Position numbers and translations under genes: made by a program. Positions 25,785-35,517 of a stretch of DNA of 42,118 bases are shown in pieces. This DNA is from DASUFH01 sp036274645 (GTDB lineage Bacteria > Acidobacteriota > Terriglobia > 20CM-2-55-15). The number at the start of each line of letters is the position of its first letter. The first letter of the stretch is position 1. Below the pieces are notes generated by a model. It was not told the origin of the DNA. It saw only the letters and a list, made by a program, of their open reading frames with translations, and searched no databases. Where the stretch lies: the NCBI GenBank assembly GCA_036274645.1, contig DASUFH010000138.1, forward strand, positions 1 to 42,118. Reading direction: 5' to 3'.

Positions 25785-25844
25785 CCTCCCCTCCGAGACG
25801 TCCGTAGAAATACGGTCTGGTTGCCGCCGGGAATCTTTGAGAAA

Positions 25845-27233
25845 ATGCTTCGCCCTATGGTTAAGGGATCGTGTCGGTTACGGTTCAATTCAGGCGTTCT
25901 TTCTGTGGCGTTCTGTCTGTTGGTCGGCGGACACGTGGCCGCGGCATTGGCGCCGGCGGCGTCTCAGGGAGTGACGTTATTGGATGAGACCCCGGTTATG
26001 CTGCCCGCTGCAGGAACGATGACGGAGCGCCCCTTCTTTTCATCGCGCCGGCACCCCGCCATCAACTACGATCTGCCGCCGTCCGATGCGGTGAGCGCCC
26101 TTGCCCAGAAAGTGTCAAGCGGTGAGACCCGGCTCCGGTTCGACCCCACCAGCGGTTATTTGATGTCCGTGCTGGAAGCGCTGAAGGTTCCAGTGGAATC
26201 CCAGGCGGTGGTCTTTTCAAAGACCAGTCTGCAGTCGCACTACATCAGTCCGGCCAATCCCCGCGCTCTGTTCTTTACGGACGAAGTGGCGGTGGGTTTT
26301 ATCCGCGGCGCTCCGCTGCTGGAGATCAGCGCGCTGGACCCGCGGCAGGGCGTCGTGTTCTTCGTCATCGACCAGAAGGACGCGGCTCGACCGCTGATTG
26401 TCCGGAGCGACTCCTGTCTTTCCTGTCACGAGAGCCGGAACTCCATGGGCATTCCCGGCATGCTTGCGCGCTCCATGGCCGTGGGCGATGGGGGACAGAT
26501 CAAGCTGCAGTTTGGAACCTTCAATTCCGACCATCGCAGTCCTTTTGAGGAACGCTGGGGCGGATGGTTCATCACCGGGCTGGCGGGAACGGCCGCCCAC
26601 ATGGGCAACACGATGGTTGCGGCCGACGCCACCGGCCGGCCGGCCGGGCAGCCGAAGCCCCTCGCATCGCTTGATGGCGCCTTTGCCCCGGATGGGTATC
26701 CGGCTCGGTATAGTGATGTCGGCGCGGTCATGACGCTCAATCATCAGATCGGCATGACGAACCTGATGATCCGTATGGGATGGGAATCCCGTATCGCGGT
26801 CCATCAGGGACAGAAGAACCCGGCGGATCGCGGCGCAGGCGAACGGCTCATTGAGGCCGACGCCCGCGAACTTGCCGATTACATGCTGTTTGTGGATGAG
26901 CCGGCGCTGCCCGGAACGTTTGAGTCCACCTCCGGATTCAAAACCGCATTTGCCGCGGCGGGTCCCCGCGACAGTCAGGGACGAAGCTTACGGCAGCTCG
27001 ATCTCGGAAAGCGGCTCATGCGGTATCCGCTGAGCTACATGATCTATTCCCGAGCCTTTGACGGTTTGCCCGACGTTGCCCGTGAAGCGGTCTACTCCCG
27101 TCTGTGGACCATCCTCTCCGGACAGGACAAGTCGACGCGGTACTCCCGCCTTACGGCCGCCGACCGCTCCGCGATCGTCGGTATCCTTTTGGAAACGAAA
27201 CCCGGTCTGCCGAGTTATTACAAGGCTTTGTAG
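25845..27233 (+). CDS. Exported monohaem c-type protein, unknown
   Basis: About 462 residues. A basic N-terminus and hydrophobic signal (VLSVAFCLLVGGHVAAALAP), then a long domain with one haem site CLSCH (near residue 193, in RSDSCLSCHESRNSMGIPG). Around it are conserved-looking blocks: HPAINYDLPPSDAVSALAQKV, GFIRGAPLLEISALDPRQG, FGTFNSDHRSPFEERWGGWF, YMLFVDEPALPG, and DLGKRLMRYPLSYMIYS near the end. I recall such proteins only as unannotated haem proteins of soil bacteria. Probably periplasmic, electron transfer or sensing. The start is uncertain (25821, 25845 or 25857); no Shine-Dalgarno decides it. The fold-back lies just upstream. Confidence 0.7.
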   Translation: MLRPMVKGSCRLRFNSGVLSVAFCLLVGGHVAAALAPAASQGVTLLDETPVMLPAAGTMTERPFFSSRRHPAINYDLPPSDAVSALAQKVSSGETRLRFDPTSGYLMSVLEALKVPVESQAVVFSKTSLQSHYISPANPRALFFTDEVAVGFIRGAPLLEISALDPRQGVVFFVIDQKDAARPLIVRSDSCLSCHESRNSMGIPGMLARSMAVGDGGQIKLQFGTFNSDHRSPFEERWGGWFITGLAGTAAHMGNTMVAADATGRPAGQPKPLASLDGAFAPDGYPARYSDVGAVMTLNHQIGMTNLMIRMGWESRIAVHQGQKNPADRGAGERLIEADARELADYMLFVDEPALPGTFESTSGFKTAFAAAGPRDSQGRSLRQLDLGKRLMRYPLSYMIYSRAFDGLPDVAREAVYSRLWTILSGQDKSTRYSRLTAADRSAIVGILLETKPGLPSYYKAL

Positions 27234-27268
27234 GCGGTATTGCGGGGGATTCCCGGCAAAAAACCGGG

Positions 27269-27297
27269 TTGACACACCGGGCTGGCCCTCCTATCAT
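27269..27297 (+). promoter_or_regulatory. Sigma70-type promoter of groESL
   Basis: TTGACA at 27269-27274 and TATCAT at 27292-27297, 17-bp spacer. Transcription would begin near 27304, inside the CIRCE element. Confidence 0.85.
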
Positions 27298-27324
27298 TTA
27301 GCACTCGATAATGCAGAGTGCTAA
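27298..27324 (+). promoter_or_regulatory. CIRCE operator (HrcA site)
   Basis: TTAGCACTC, 9-nt spacer, GAGTGCTAA: a perfect match to the CIRCE consensus. HrcA bound here would cover the transcription start and hold groESL off until heat stress. No hrcA gene is in the window. Confidence 0.97.
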
Positions 27325-27403
27325 CACTAGGCGGCGCCGCTGCAATCATTCCTGAAGATTTTTTTGAACCCAAATTGACCAACTCAAACAAGGAGCGAAA
27401 GCG

Positions 27404-27721
27404 ATGAGAGTGCGACCGTTACATGATCGTGTCTTGATCAAGAGAGTGGAGGAGCAGGAGACCGTGCGGGGCGGCATCATTATTCCGGACACCGCCAAGG
27501 AAAAGCCCCAGGAAGGCGAGGTTATCGCCGCGGGCACCGGCAAGCGTCTGGAGAGCGGCCAGGTCATTCCCCTGGAAGTGAAGGCCGGCGACCGCGTGCT
27601 CTTCGGCAAGTACTCCGGGACGGAAATCAAACTGGACGGCGAAGAACTTCTGATTCTGCGGGAAGACGAAATCCTGGGAATCCTGTCGGCGAACACTGCG
27701 AGCGCGAAATCCAAGAAGTAG
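27404..27721 (+). CDS. groES: Co-chaperonin GroES
   Basis: 105 residues, a seven-fold ring lid for GroEL that closes the folding chamber. The family pattern is complete: MRVRPLHDRVLIKRVEEQETVRGGIIIPDTAKEKPQEG (the mobile loop that docks on GroEL is about residues 17-35), GDRVLFGKYSGTEIKLDGEELLILREDEILGI. AAGGAG stands before the ATG. 18 nt before groEL, same transcript under the CIRCE operator. Confidence 0.97.
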   Translation: MRVRPLHDRVLIKRVEEQETVRGGIIIPDTAKEKPQEGEVIAAGTGKRLESGQVIPLEVKAGDRVLFGKYSGTEIKLDGEELLILREDEILGILSANTASAKSKK

Positions 27722-27739
27722 TAGAAGGAGAACAATCGA

Positions 27740-29365
<1,626 letters not shown>

Positions 29366-29374
29366 TTTCCATTT

Positions 29375-29395
29375 CTCTCCCATCCCGTGGGAGAG
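29375..29395 (+). terminator. Hairpin just after groEL
   Basis: CTCTCCCA / TGGGAGAG, perfect 8-bp stem, 5-nt loop, 9 nt after the stop. No T-run follows, so it may protect the mRNA end rather than terminate. Confidence 0.5.
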
Positions 29396-29430
29396 CGTCC
29401 GAAATGGCCGGGTCAGGCTGCCGGATCGTT

Positions 29431-29458
29431 ACCGGCGCCGGGCCCGGTCCCTTTTTTT
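29431..29458 (+). terminator. Rho-independent terminator of groESL
   Basis: ACCGG / CCGGT stem with a GC-rich loop, followed by CCC and seven T. The likely end of the groESL transcript. Confidence 0.65.
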
Positions 29459-29700
29459 GCATCTCCTCCTGGGCGGGTTCCGGCGTTTACCGGGTGTTTT
29501 GTACGGACGCGTCATGTTCGTATTCCGGACGGTCACTGCCAGGCTTTGGCGCGCAAAGCCAGGGGCCGCATTGGCGGGAAGTCTTCAGACGTGCTTGTTT
29601 TTTGGCCTCATGGTAGCCTCCCTGAGCCGGGATTGCTTCGCAGCAATGGACGCTGATTTCGGATTCCGGCGGGCGAACGGAGTCGCTCAGGAGTAAACAC

Positions 29701-30291
29701 GTGTCTAAACGGTATCCCTGCAACACCGATAATTCTGCGGAGTCCTGCGCGGAGAGTTCATCCTCACCGGTCCGTCGAAAGGGATCAGGTCTGGTCTTTC
29801 TGGCGGTCGTGGTTGGGGTGAGTCTTGGCGCTGCGGCCTCGGTTCTTTACATCAATCCGGACATGGCGGAGATGGCCAGAACCGCCTGGTGGAGCATTCG
29901 CCGCGGTATTGCCGCCGGGGATATGAGTGGGGTGGAAGCGGCTGCGCCCGAGGTTGCTCCGGCCAAAACCGCGACGCCGTCGAGCCGGAAGTCTTCCGCG
30001 GGGAAAAGCGCGCCTCGTTCGGTCCGGCCGACGCGGCCGGTGGAACGTCCCGGCGTCGAACCGATCCAGGCGGCGAGTCCTTCGGTGAAGCCCGGGGCTT
30101 CCGGAACCAGGGTGGTTAACCTGCCGCCATTCGAGTCGGAATCGGGCGCTGTTCCACGAAACCTGGATGGAGCGTCGCCGGCTTACTCGTCTGCGCCGGG
30201 GGTGATTAATCTTCCTCCCTTCGGCGCCGGGCCCGGCATGGTCCGGGAGGGCGCGCCGGTTCCGTCTTCTTCCGGGTCATCGAATCCATAG
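29701..30291 (+). CDS. Single-pass membrane protein with Pro-rich tail
   Basis: 196 residues. A cytosolic N-terminus, one transmembrane helix (GSGLVFLAVVVGVSLGAAASVLYI, about 29-52), then a long low-complexity region rich in Pro, Ser, Ala and Arg. It contains a repeated motif VVNLPPFESESG / VINLPPFGAGPG about 50 residues apart, which could be a docking sequence. No domain recognised. The GTG start at 29701 has AGGAG 7 nt upstream. Convergent with the carboxypeptidase-regulatory-like gene; 39 nt between stops. Confidence 0.6.
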   Translation: MSKRYPCNTDNSAESCAESSSSPVRRKGSGLVFLAVVVGVSLGAAASVLYINPDMAEMARTAWWSIRRGIAAGDMSGVEAAAPEVAPAKTATPSSRKSSAGKSAPRSVRPTRPVERPGVEPIQAASPSVKPGASGTRVVNLPPFESESGAVPRNLDGASPAYSSAPGVINLPPFGAGPGMVREGAPVPSSSGSSNP

Positions 30292-30330
30292 CCGCGATCC
30301 GTTCCCTGAAGCGCCCGCGTCACGCCTCGT

Positions 30331-32442
30331 TTATCGATCGGTTGACGGGATCAGCCTGAGTGTGGCGTTCCAGACGCCACGCTTGTCAACTGCGCCGCTC
30401 ACGGCCCGGTCCTCATAAGCCTGTATGAAGTCCGCGCTCCGGAACGCGCCGGAGGGGATCTCTGCCCACGCAAAGAGGCGGTAGGACCCCGGCGGCAGAT
30501 TGTTAAAGGAATAGCTTCCGTCCCGGGCGCTCGTTGTGGAGAAATACAGATCCGTGCGGCCGCTGTGCGCCTTGTCGGGCACAAGAGCGACGACTGCGCC
30601 GGCGTATGGCTTGCCGGCGGCGTCCATGACGGATCCGGAAACGGATCCGCCGGAGAAGCCAATCTGCAGCTGGAGCGCAGCGTTGGGATCCCCGCCTGAA
30701 AAGGGAGCGCCCAGCGCGTCCGTGGATCCGAAGAGTCCCTTGACGACATATCCTCCGCCCTGAATTCCATTAACGCGAATCTGATATTGGAGCGCGGCAG
30801 CAACGTCCTTGAGCAGGAACGATCCATCTTCTTCCACCCTGGCGGTGATGAAGTCGCCGCCGGGAAATACTCCTCCCGGCGAACGAACGGCCAGCACGAA
30901 ATCGCCGCCTCCTGACGGGGGAGGGGGAAGCGCCGGGGCCCCTTCCGGGATCAGCCGCACTTCAAGATCCGTCATCTTGAACGATCCCGGCGCCGGCGGG
31001 TCGACAAAGATGCGGCCGCGTATGTCATGTCCGGGTTGAAGGGGAACCACCAGTTCCCGGATGTCATCGAGGCCGGCTTCGATGGTCATTCGAGCCGAAT
31101 GCTGCAGGCCGGCTGGATCTTTAGCGATGGCAGTCAGGACGTACGAGCCCGGGGTCACATTCGCAATTTCGAAGGTTCCATCCGGACGAACCGGCGTGGG
31201 CGCCGGGCCGGAAGGTCCAAGGACGCTTTGCGCCGAACCGGCGCGGCGCAGTGTGAGTTCGACTCGCGAACCTCCGATTCCTGGTGGCGCATCGATGGTC
31301 ATCACCTGTCCGACCATGATCTGTGGAGTTCCACGCGCGACGGCGACTCCGGCCGGCGCGTTGGGTTTTGCGCCGTTCGCGCCGGACGGGGGAGCGTCGG
31401 ATGCGGCCGGCGCCTGCAAACGTTCGAACTCGGCGGGCGGTGGCGCGGCCAATGAAAACGGCGCAACAATACGTCCAGTGACCCGGATCGTCCGTATCGG
31501 ACGCAGATTGAAATCAATGCCGGGGACGTCGACGCCGGCGGTGACGCGGACCAGCGTCGCTTCGGCCGGATTGGCAACCCCGGGATAGTAGATCGCGTCG
31601 GAACCTCCAGCCGGTATCGCGACCATCTGAACGGAGGTCGTTTGTCCGGCGTCGTCAAATGAGCCGTTAAATGAAAAGAACTGGGCGTTGCGCGCTCCGG
31701 AACCCGCCGCTCCGCCCGGTGGAACGCTTCTCCCCGAGAATCCACCGCGGGGCATGGTGGCGACAAGATAGTCCCCCGGCTGCATCCAATAGAGGCGGTA
31801 CTCTCCGCGATCGTCCGTTTGCGCAGTAGCGACGGGTGTGAGCGCCCGCTTGCCGTCGGTATAACGGTAGGTGTACGCCTGCACCGGCGTCTTGATGAGT
31901 GGTTCCCCTTCCGGATCGAAAACCCGACCGCTGATGACGCTGGCGGTCGTCAGCTGGAAGTCGAGCGTCAGGGGTTTCCCTGCGGATGCCGATACGGGCA
32001 AGCCGGGGCCTGTCGCTGTCCGTTGCCCGTATTCCTGACGCACGAATCCCTCTCCGTCCGCCGTCACCCGGTAGTCGCCAGGGGACACATCGGGCAGGGA
32101 ATAGCGCCCCATCGCATCAGTCTGGGTGGACAGGCCGTTGGAGCCCGCCACTGCTGCGCTGATGAATCCCCGCGCGGCAATGGTGAACCCCGGGCCGGCC
32201 GGAGCGGGCGGCGCTCCCGGATTCCACTCCAGGGCGTCTTCATCATCCTTATCCGCCGGGCGCAGGGTAATCCGGACGTTTCGCAACGGTTGTCCCGTTC
32301 CCAGGTTGGTCACGGTTCCTTCAATCCTGGTTTTCTCGCCAGCCGCCTGCAGCGCGCCGTAAGCGCTCGTTGTCGGCGCGGGGACCAGTCCAAGGAGCAG
32401 AGCGTACGCCGCCGCGCTCACCGCCAGGGCCCAAAACTTCAT
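30331..32442 (-). CDS. Large secreted protein with carboxypeptidase-regulatory-like domains
   Basis: 703 residues. Signal peptide (about 1-28), then several beta-sandwich units of the CarboxypepD_reg/Ig-like kind: TRIEGTVTNLGTGQPLRNVRITLRP, SVISGRVFDPEGEPL...DDRGEYRLYWMQPGDYLVAT, DGTFEIANVTPGSYVLTAIAK and GSVSGSVMDAAGKPYAGAVVALVP...DGSYSFNNLPPGSYRLFAW. Long Pro/Ala/Gly linkers connect them. Such proteins are plentiful in Acidobacteriota; they may bind surface polymers. No TonB-receptor barrel follows. ATG 32442 is chosen for AGGAGG upstream and the signal peptide; the ORF runs open to 32745 through a repeat. Confidence 0.78.
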   Translation of the reverse strand: MKFWALAVSAAAYALLLGLVPAPTTSAYGALQAAGEKTRIEGTVTNLGTGQPLRNVRITLRPADKDDEDALEWNPGAPPAPAGPGFTIAARGFISAAVAGSNGLSTQTDAMGRYSLPDVSPGDYRVTADGEGFVRQEYGQRTATGPGLPVSASAGKPLTLDFQLTTASVISGRVFDPEGEPLIKTPVQAYTYRYTDGKRALTPVATAQTDDRGEYRLYWMQPGDYLVATMPRGGFSGRSVPPGGAAGSGARNAQFFSFNGSFDDAGQTTSVQMVAIPAGGSDAIYYPGVANPAEATLVRVTAGVDVPGIDFNLRPIRTIRVTGRIVAPFSLAAPPPAEFERLQAPAASDAPPSGANGAKPNAPAGVAVARGTPQIMVGQVMTIDAPPGIGGSRVELTLRRAGSAQSVLGPSGPAPTPVRPDGTFEIANVTPGSYVLTAIAKDPAGLQHSARMTIEAGLDDIRELVVPLQPGHDIRGRIFVDPPAPGSFKMTDLEVRLIPEGAPALPPPPSGGGDFVLAVRSPGGVFPGGDFITARVEEDGSFLLKDVAAALQYQIRVNGIQGGGYVVKGLFGSTDALGAPFSGGDPNAALQLQIGFSGGSVSGSVMDAAGKPYAGAVVALVPDKAHSGRTDLYFSTTSARDGSYSFNNLPPGSYRLFAWAEIPSGAFRSADFIQAYEDRAVSGAVDKRGVWNATLRLIPSTDR

Positions 32443-32550
32443 CGTTAAATGCCTCCTGCCAGAAAAACTTTGCAAAACGGAATCATTTTGAGCCCCCGAC
32501 TGCTCCAGGGACGATCGATGAAACCCACTGAAATGGCTCCATTCCGAAAC

Positions 32551-32592
32551 GTCGGCGGTCACAGACCGCCCCTGCAGCAGACGGGGAGGGGA
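32551..32592. repeat. Partial copy (D) of dispersed palindromic repeat
   Basis: GTCGGCGGTCACAGACCGCC followed by CCTGCAGCAGACGGGGAGG matches the right half and flank of copy B. The left half of the element is missing. Confidence 0.65.
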
Positions 32593-32778
32593 CTCACAAC
32601 GTTCTCGTTTGTGCGCCCGCCAGGATCCCGAAGTTGTCTTTCCAAGCGAAAGAAAAGAGGAGTTGGATTCGCTGAAAAGGAAAAAGTTTACGTCGCTATA
32701 AAAGAATTCTGCGACTTTCGCCGTGCTTTGGAGTCCAACCCGCATCCTGGGGGCGCTTGTAAAAGGTTGTTATACGCC

Positions 32779-32808
32779 TTGGCAAGCAATTGGGGGATTC
32801 GTTATTCT
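32779..32808 (+). promoter_or_regulatory. Possible sigma70 promoter of the Gly-rich protein gene
   Basis: TTGGCA (32779-32784), 17-bp spacer, TTATTC (32802-32807). It gives a leader of about 40 nt before the ATG at 32854. Confidence 0.4.
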
Positions 32809-32853
32809 AAGGCGCCAATATTCTGTTTGGCGATCCTATCCATGGAGGAGGCA

Positions 32854-33621
32854 ATGAACCGTAGAATCTGGCTCGCGTCCACAATGGCCGCCCTGTTGCT
32901 GAGTTTTGGATACTGGCGGGTTGAAGCGGCTGAACCCGGCATTGCCGGGAAGTGGGCATCGGATGCCGCTGTGGCTCTCAAGAAGTGGAGAGACAAGCGG
33001 GATGACGCTACGCCCGCGGATCGTGGACTCTTCAACGTGGATTCCGGACTGCGCGGGAACGGTGGATTTGGTGGTGGCGGTCTTGGAAATGGCGGCGGCT
33101 TCGGCGGCGGTGGTCTCGGGACCGGTGGTCGCGGCGGCCTCGGTGGCGGAACACGCGGCGGCGGATTCGGTGGCAGAGATTTTGCCCAGCGCGCCGGCGC
33201 CAGGGGAGGTCGTGGCGGCCTCGGAGCGGGTGGCATTGGCGGTGGAGGTTTTGGCAGGGGCGGCGGCCTCGGCGGTTTGCCCCCGGACTTTGTTGGCGCG
33301 GTTGCCAATATGCCTCGGCCGGAACTTCCCGAAGGCCCGACGGTGACCATGGATGTCAAAGTGGACAGCAAGGGAAAGATGACGGGTACGCTGGTCCTCC
33401 TGATCATGGAAACCGACAAAGACGAGAAATATAAGGTTGAAGAAGCCAAGGTTGATGGGAAGGAGTTCACCTTCACCACGTATCAGAAGGTGAATGGTAT
33501 TCAGATTCCCACCGCATGGCAGGGCAAGATGCTGTCCGACAATGTGATCGCCATGACGCGCTCTCTGCCTTCGGGCGCGGCGGTCGATGAAGAACCGTTC
33601 GCCATGCGCCGCCAGAAGTAA
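32854..33621 (+). CDS. Glycine-rich exported protein
   Basis: 255 residues. Signal peptide (1-25), a short helical part (GKWASDAAVALKKWRDKRDD), then about 85 residues of GGFGGGGLG-type low complexity, then a compact C-terminal beta domain of about 110 residues (TVTMDVKVDSKGKMTGTLVLLIMET...VEEAKVDGKEFTFTTYQKVNGIQIPTAWQGKMLSDNVIAMTR). That domain is like the small beta-barrel units found in many acidobacterial exported proteins (strands with G-x-L-T-G-T). No function known. ATG 32854 is decided by GGAGGAGGC just upstream; earlier starts run through the repeat. The next gene msrA follows 15 nt later. Confidence 0.72.
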   Translation: MNRRIWLASTMAALLLSFGYWRVEAAEPGIAGKWASDAAVALKKWRDKRDDATPADRGLFNVDSGLRGNGGFGGGGLGNGGGFGGGGLGTGGRGGLGGGTRGGGFGGRDFAQRAGARGGRGGLGAGGIGGGGFGRGGGLGGLPPDFVGAVANMPRPELPEGPTVTMDVKVDSKGKMTGTLVLLIMETDKDEKYKVEEAKVDGKEFTFTTYQKVNGIQIPTAWQGKMLSDNVIAMTRSLPSGAAVDEEPFAMRRQK

Positions 33622-33636
33622 TCGCGGAGGCCTCCA

Positions 33637-34230
33637 ATGGTCAGCGATCCCAGCGCCGTTGCGGATCCTGCCCGGGATTTCCCGCTGTCGCCAGCGCCGT
33701 CCGTAGAGACGGCGGTGCTGGCGGGTGGTTGTTTCTGGTGCGTCGAAGCGGTTTACCGGCAGATCGATGGTGTGACGGAAGTCCGGTCCGGATACGCCGG
33801 AGGAACCCGGGAAACCGCCAACTACCGCGCCGTCTGCAGTGGGCGCACCGACCACGCCGAAGCCGTCGAAATCCAGTTCGATTCGAGCAAGACCACTTTT
33901 GGCCGGCTGCTCAAGATCTTCTTTTCCGTGGCGCACGATCCCACCCAGCTCGACCGTCAGGGAAACGATCGCGGCCGTCAATATCGGTCCGCCATCTTCT
34001 ACCGGGACGACGAGCAGCGCGCGATCGCGGAAGCCTACATCCAGCAGCTTGATCGCGCGCGCATTTTCCCGCAGCCCATTGTGACCAGACTGGAGCCCCT
34101 CGATGCGTTCTACATCGCGGAGGACTACCATCAGGACTACGCCGCCCGGAATCCCGACCAGCCCTACATCGTTTACGTTGCCGCTCCGAAAGTCGAACAG
34201 ACGCGCAAATATTTCTGCAGCCTGAAATAG
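33637..34230 (+). CDS. msrA: Peptide-methionine (S)-S-oxide reductase MsrA
   Basis: 197 residues. Reduces the S form of methionine sulfoxide in oxidised proteins. The active-site loop GGCFWCVEAVYRQIDGV (Cys32 nucleophile, with Cys35 nearby) is followed by VRSGYAGGTRETANYRAVCSGRTDHAEAVEIQFD and HDPTQLDRQGNDRGRQYRSAIFY, all family signatures. No signal peptide; the added N-terminal 25 residues are unusual but not hydrophobic, so cytosolic. GGAGG precedes the ATG. Probably co-transcribed with the Gly-rich protein gene. Confidence 0.95.
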   Translation: MVSDPSAVADPARDFPLSPAPSVETAVLAGGCFWCVEAVYRQIDGVTEVRSGYAGGTRETANYRAVCSGRTDHAEAVEIQFDSSKTTFGRLLKIFFSVAHDPTQLDRQGNDRGRQYRSAIFYRDDEQRAIAEAYIQQLDRARIFPQPIVTRLEPLDAFYIAEDYHQDYAARNPDQPYIVYVAAPKVEQTRKYFCSLK

Positions 34231-34249
34231 CGAACGGTGGGTCGATCCG

Positions 34250-34333
34250 CCTGCGGCAGAATCGACGAAACCGCGAAGAATTCCCGGGAATCGGTCGCGG
34301 CGAATTCTCGGCTTCGTGGGCTTTCTGCCGCGG
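34250..34333. repeat. Imperfect inverted repeat between convergent genes
   Basis: CCTGCGGCAGAA...CGAAGAATTC on the left pairs imperfectly with GAATTCTCGGCTTCG...TTCTGCCGCGG on the right, and GAATTCCCGGGAATC lies inside. It fills the gap between msrA and the PPK2 gene and may terminate both. Confidence 0.4.
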
Positions 34334-34336
34334 TTA

Positions 34337-35212
34337 CTAGCGCTCCTTTTCCAGAGTCACGCGCAGTTTTTGCAGTTGATCAGTTTGCGCGCGATCCAGT
34401 CGGGGATACTCCAGCTTCAGGGATTCCAGCGCGTCGAGAATCACGCTGGAAATCATCAGGCGCGCATTCTTCTTGTCGTCCGCCGGAATGACGTGCCAGG
34501 GAGCGTGGTCGGCGCTGGTCGCGCCGAGACATGCTTCATACGCTTCCATGTAATCGTCCCAGCGCTCCCTCTCGGCCAGGTCCGCCTGGCTGAACTTCCA
34601 GTTCTTGGTTGGATCGTCGATGCGCTTCAGGAATCGTCTTTTCTGTTCCTGGCGGGAGATGTGAAGGAAGAATTTCAGAATGCGTGTTCCATTGCGGAAG
34701 AGGTGCCGCTCCATGTCCGTGATGGAGCGGTACCGGTTCTCCCATAGGTCCTTGTCCCCGGCCACCTCCGCAGGCAGATTCTCAGCCTCAAGGATCTCCG
34801 GATGGACGCGGACGATCAGTACTTCTTCGTAGTAGGAGCGGTTGAAGATGCCGATTCGTCCGCGTTCCGGAAGGCTGCGGGTGGTGCGCCAGAGAAAATC
34901 ATGATCGAGTTCCTCGGCGCTCGGATGTTTGAAACTGAATACCTGGCAGCCCTGCGGGTTGACGCCGGACATCACATGTTTGATCGCCCCGTCTTTACCG
35001 GCGGCGTCCATGGCTTGAAAGATCAGCAGCAGGGCATAGCGGTTGTGCGCGTATAGAATGTCCTGGAGCTCGCTCAGCTTTTGGGTGTGCGCTTCGAGCA
35101 TCCGCTCGTAGTGTCGTTTCGAGGAAAAGAGCGGTTTGACCTTCGTCGGCCAGCGGTCCAAACGCACTTTCATTCCCGGCCGGACGCGTGAATCGTATTT
35201 ACCGTGTTTCAT
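34337..35212 (-). CDS. Polyphosphate kinase 2 family protein
   Basis: 291 residues, the size of single-domain PPK2. Walker A at about 66-75 (QAMDAAGKDG), then HVMSGVNPQGCQVFSFKHPSAEELDHDFLWR, Walker B IFNRSYYEEVL and the lid FFLHISRQEQKRRF. The SGVNPQGCQV...DHDFLWR pattern is that of the polyphosphate:nucleotide phosphotransferase group, which uses polyphosphate to make NDP and NTP from AMP or ADP. Cytosolic. The start is ATG 35212; the frame is open to 35344 through a repeat, which makes a spurious GGHRPPLQ peptide. Confidence 0.9.
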   Translation of the reverse strand: MKHGKYDSRVRPGMKVRLDRWPTKVKPLFSSKRHYERMLEAHTQKLSELQDILYAHNRYALLLIFQAMDAAGKDGAIKHVMSGVNPQGCQVFSFKHPSAEELDHDFLWRTTRSLPERGRIGIFNRSYYEEVLIVRVHPEILEAENLPAEVAGDKDLWENRYRSITDMERHLFRNGTRILKFFLHISRQEQKRRFLKRIDDPTKNWKFSQADLAERERWDDYMEAYEACLGATSADHAPWHVIPADDKKNARLMISSVILDALESLKLEYPRLDRAQTDQLQKLRVTLEKER

Positions 35213-35236
35213 GATTGCGCAAGATCTGGTTGTCCC

Positions 35237-35262
35237 CTGTAGCGGCGGTCGATGACCGCCCG
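35237..35262. repeat. Partial copy (E) of dispersed palindromic repeat
   Basis: TGTAGCGGCGGTCGATGACC then GCCCGCG resembles the left end of copy B. Only one palindrome is present. Confidence 0.55.
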
Positions 35263-35282
35263 CGATGTCTCGGATTGGCCTG

Positions 35283-35378
35283 TCAGAACATCGAGGCGGG
35301 CAGGGGCGCCTGCGCCGCGCCGCCGCCACGCCTGCCCGCGTCACGCCCTCCGGCGGCGAGCAGCAGGGTGAGCATCAT
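35283..35378 (-). CDS. Short ORF with strong ribosome site, possibly a truncated secreted protein
   Basis: 31 codons. The ATG at 35378 has a perfect AGGAGG 8 nt upstream, better than most real genes here. The peptide starts MMLTLLLAAGGRDAGRR, like the start of a signal peptide, and then becomes Gly/Ala-rich before the stop. Repeat copy E follows 20 nt later. It may be the remaining 5' end of a gene broken by the repeat, or a true micro-protein. Confidence 0.3.
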   Translation of the reverse strand: MMLTLLLAAGGRDAGRRGGGAAQAPLPASMF

Positions 35379-35517
35379 TCGAGATTCCTCCTATCGAGAA
35401 TGGCGGTTTTACGAAGCGGGGTCAGAAAATGGCGAGAGGCGCCGAATTCGGAAAAACTCCGGATCATCTGCCGTCGCTTCACCGAATTCGCCGGCTTCCG
35501 ATTATTTGCGCCGATAC

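Larger units (their letters stand above)
29366..29700. other. Intergenic region after groEL, 335 bp
   Basis: Holds a hairpin and a terminator (listed separately). From 29459 to 29690 there is a moderately long open frame (about 79 codons from 29457) but no Shine-Dalgarno or family resemblance, so I do not call a gene there. Confidence 0.5.
32443..32853. other. Divergent intergenic region, 411 bp
   Basis: Between two divergent exported-protein genes. Holds repeat copy D and a plausible promoter (listed). Apart from those I see nothing decisive; open frames through it come from the repeat. Confidence 0.5.
35213..35517. other. Intergenic region, 305 bp
   Basis: Holds repeat copy E and the short ORF with a strong ribosome site (both listed). 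From 35393 to 35517 there is a GAATTCGG/CCGAATTC pair and nothing else clear. Confidence 0.4.

Noticed and set aside
29457..29696. 79-codon frame after groEL
   Set aside because: No ribosome site, begins inside the terminator, no recognisable features.
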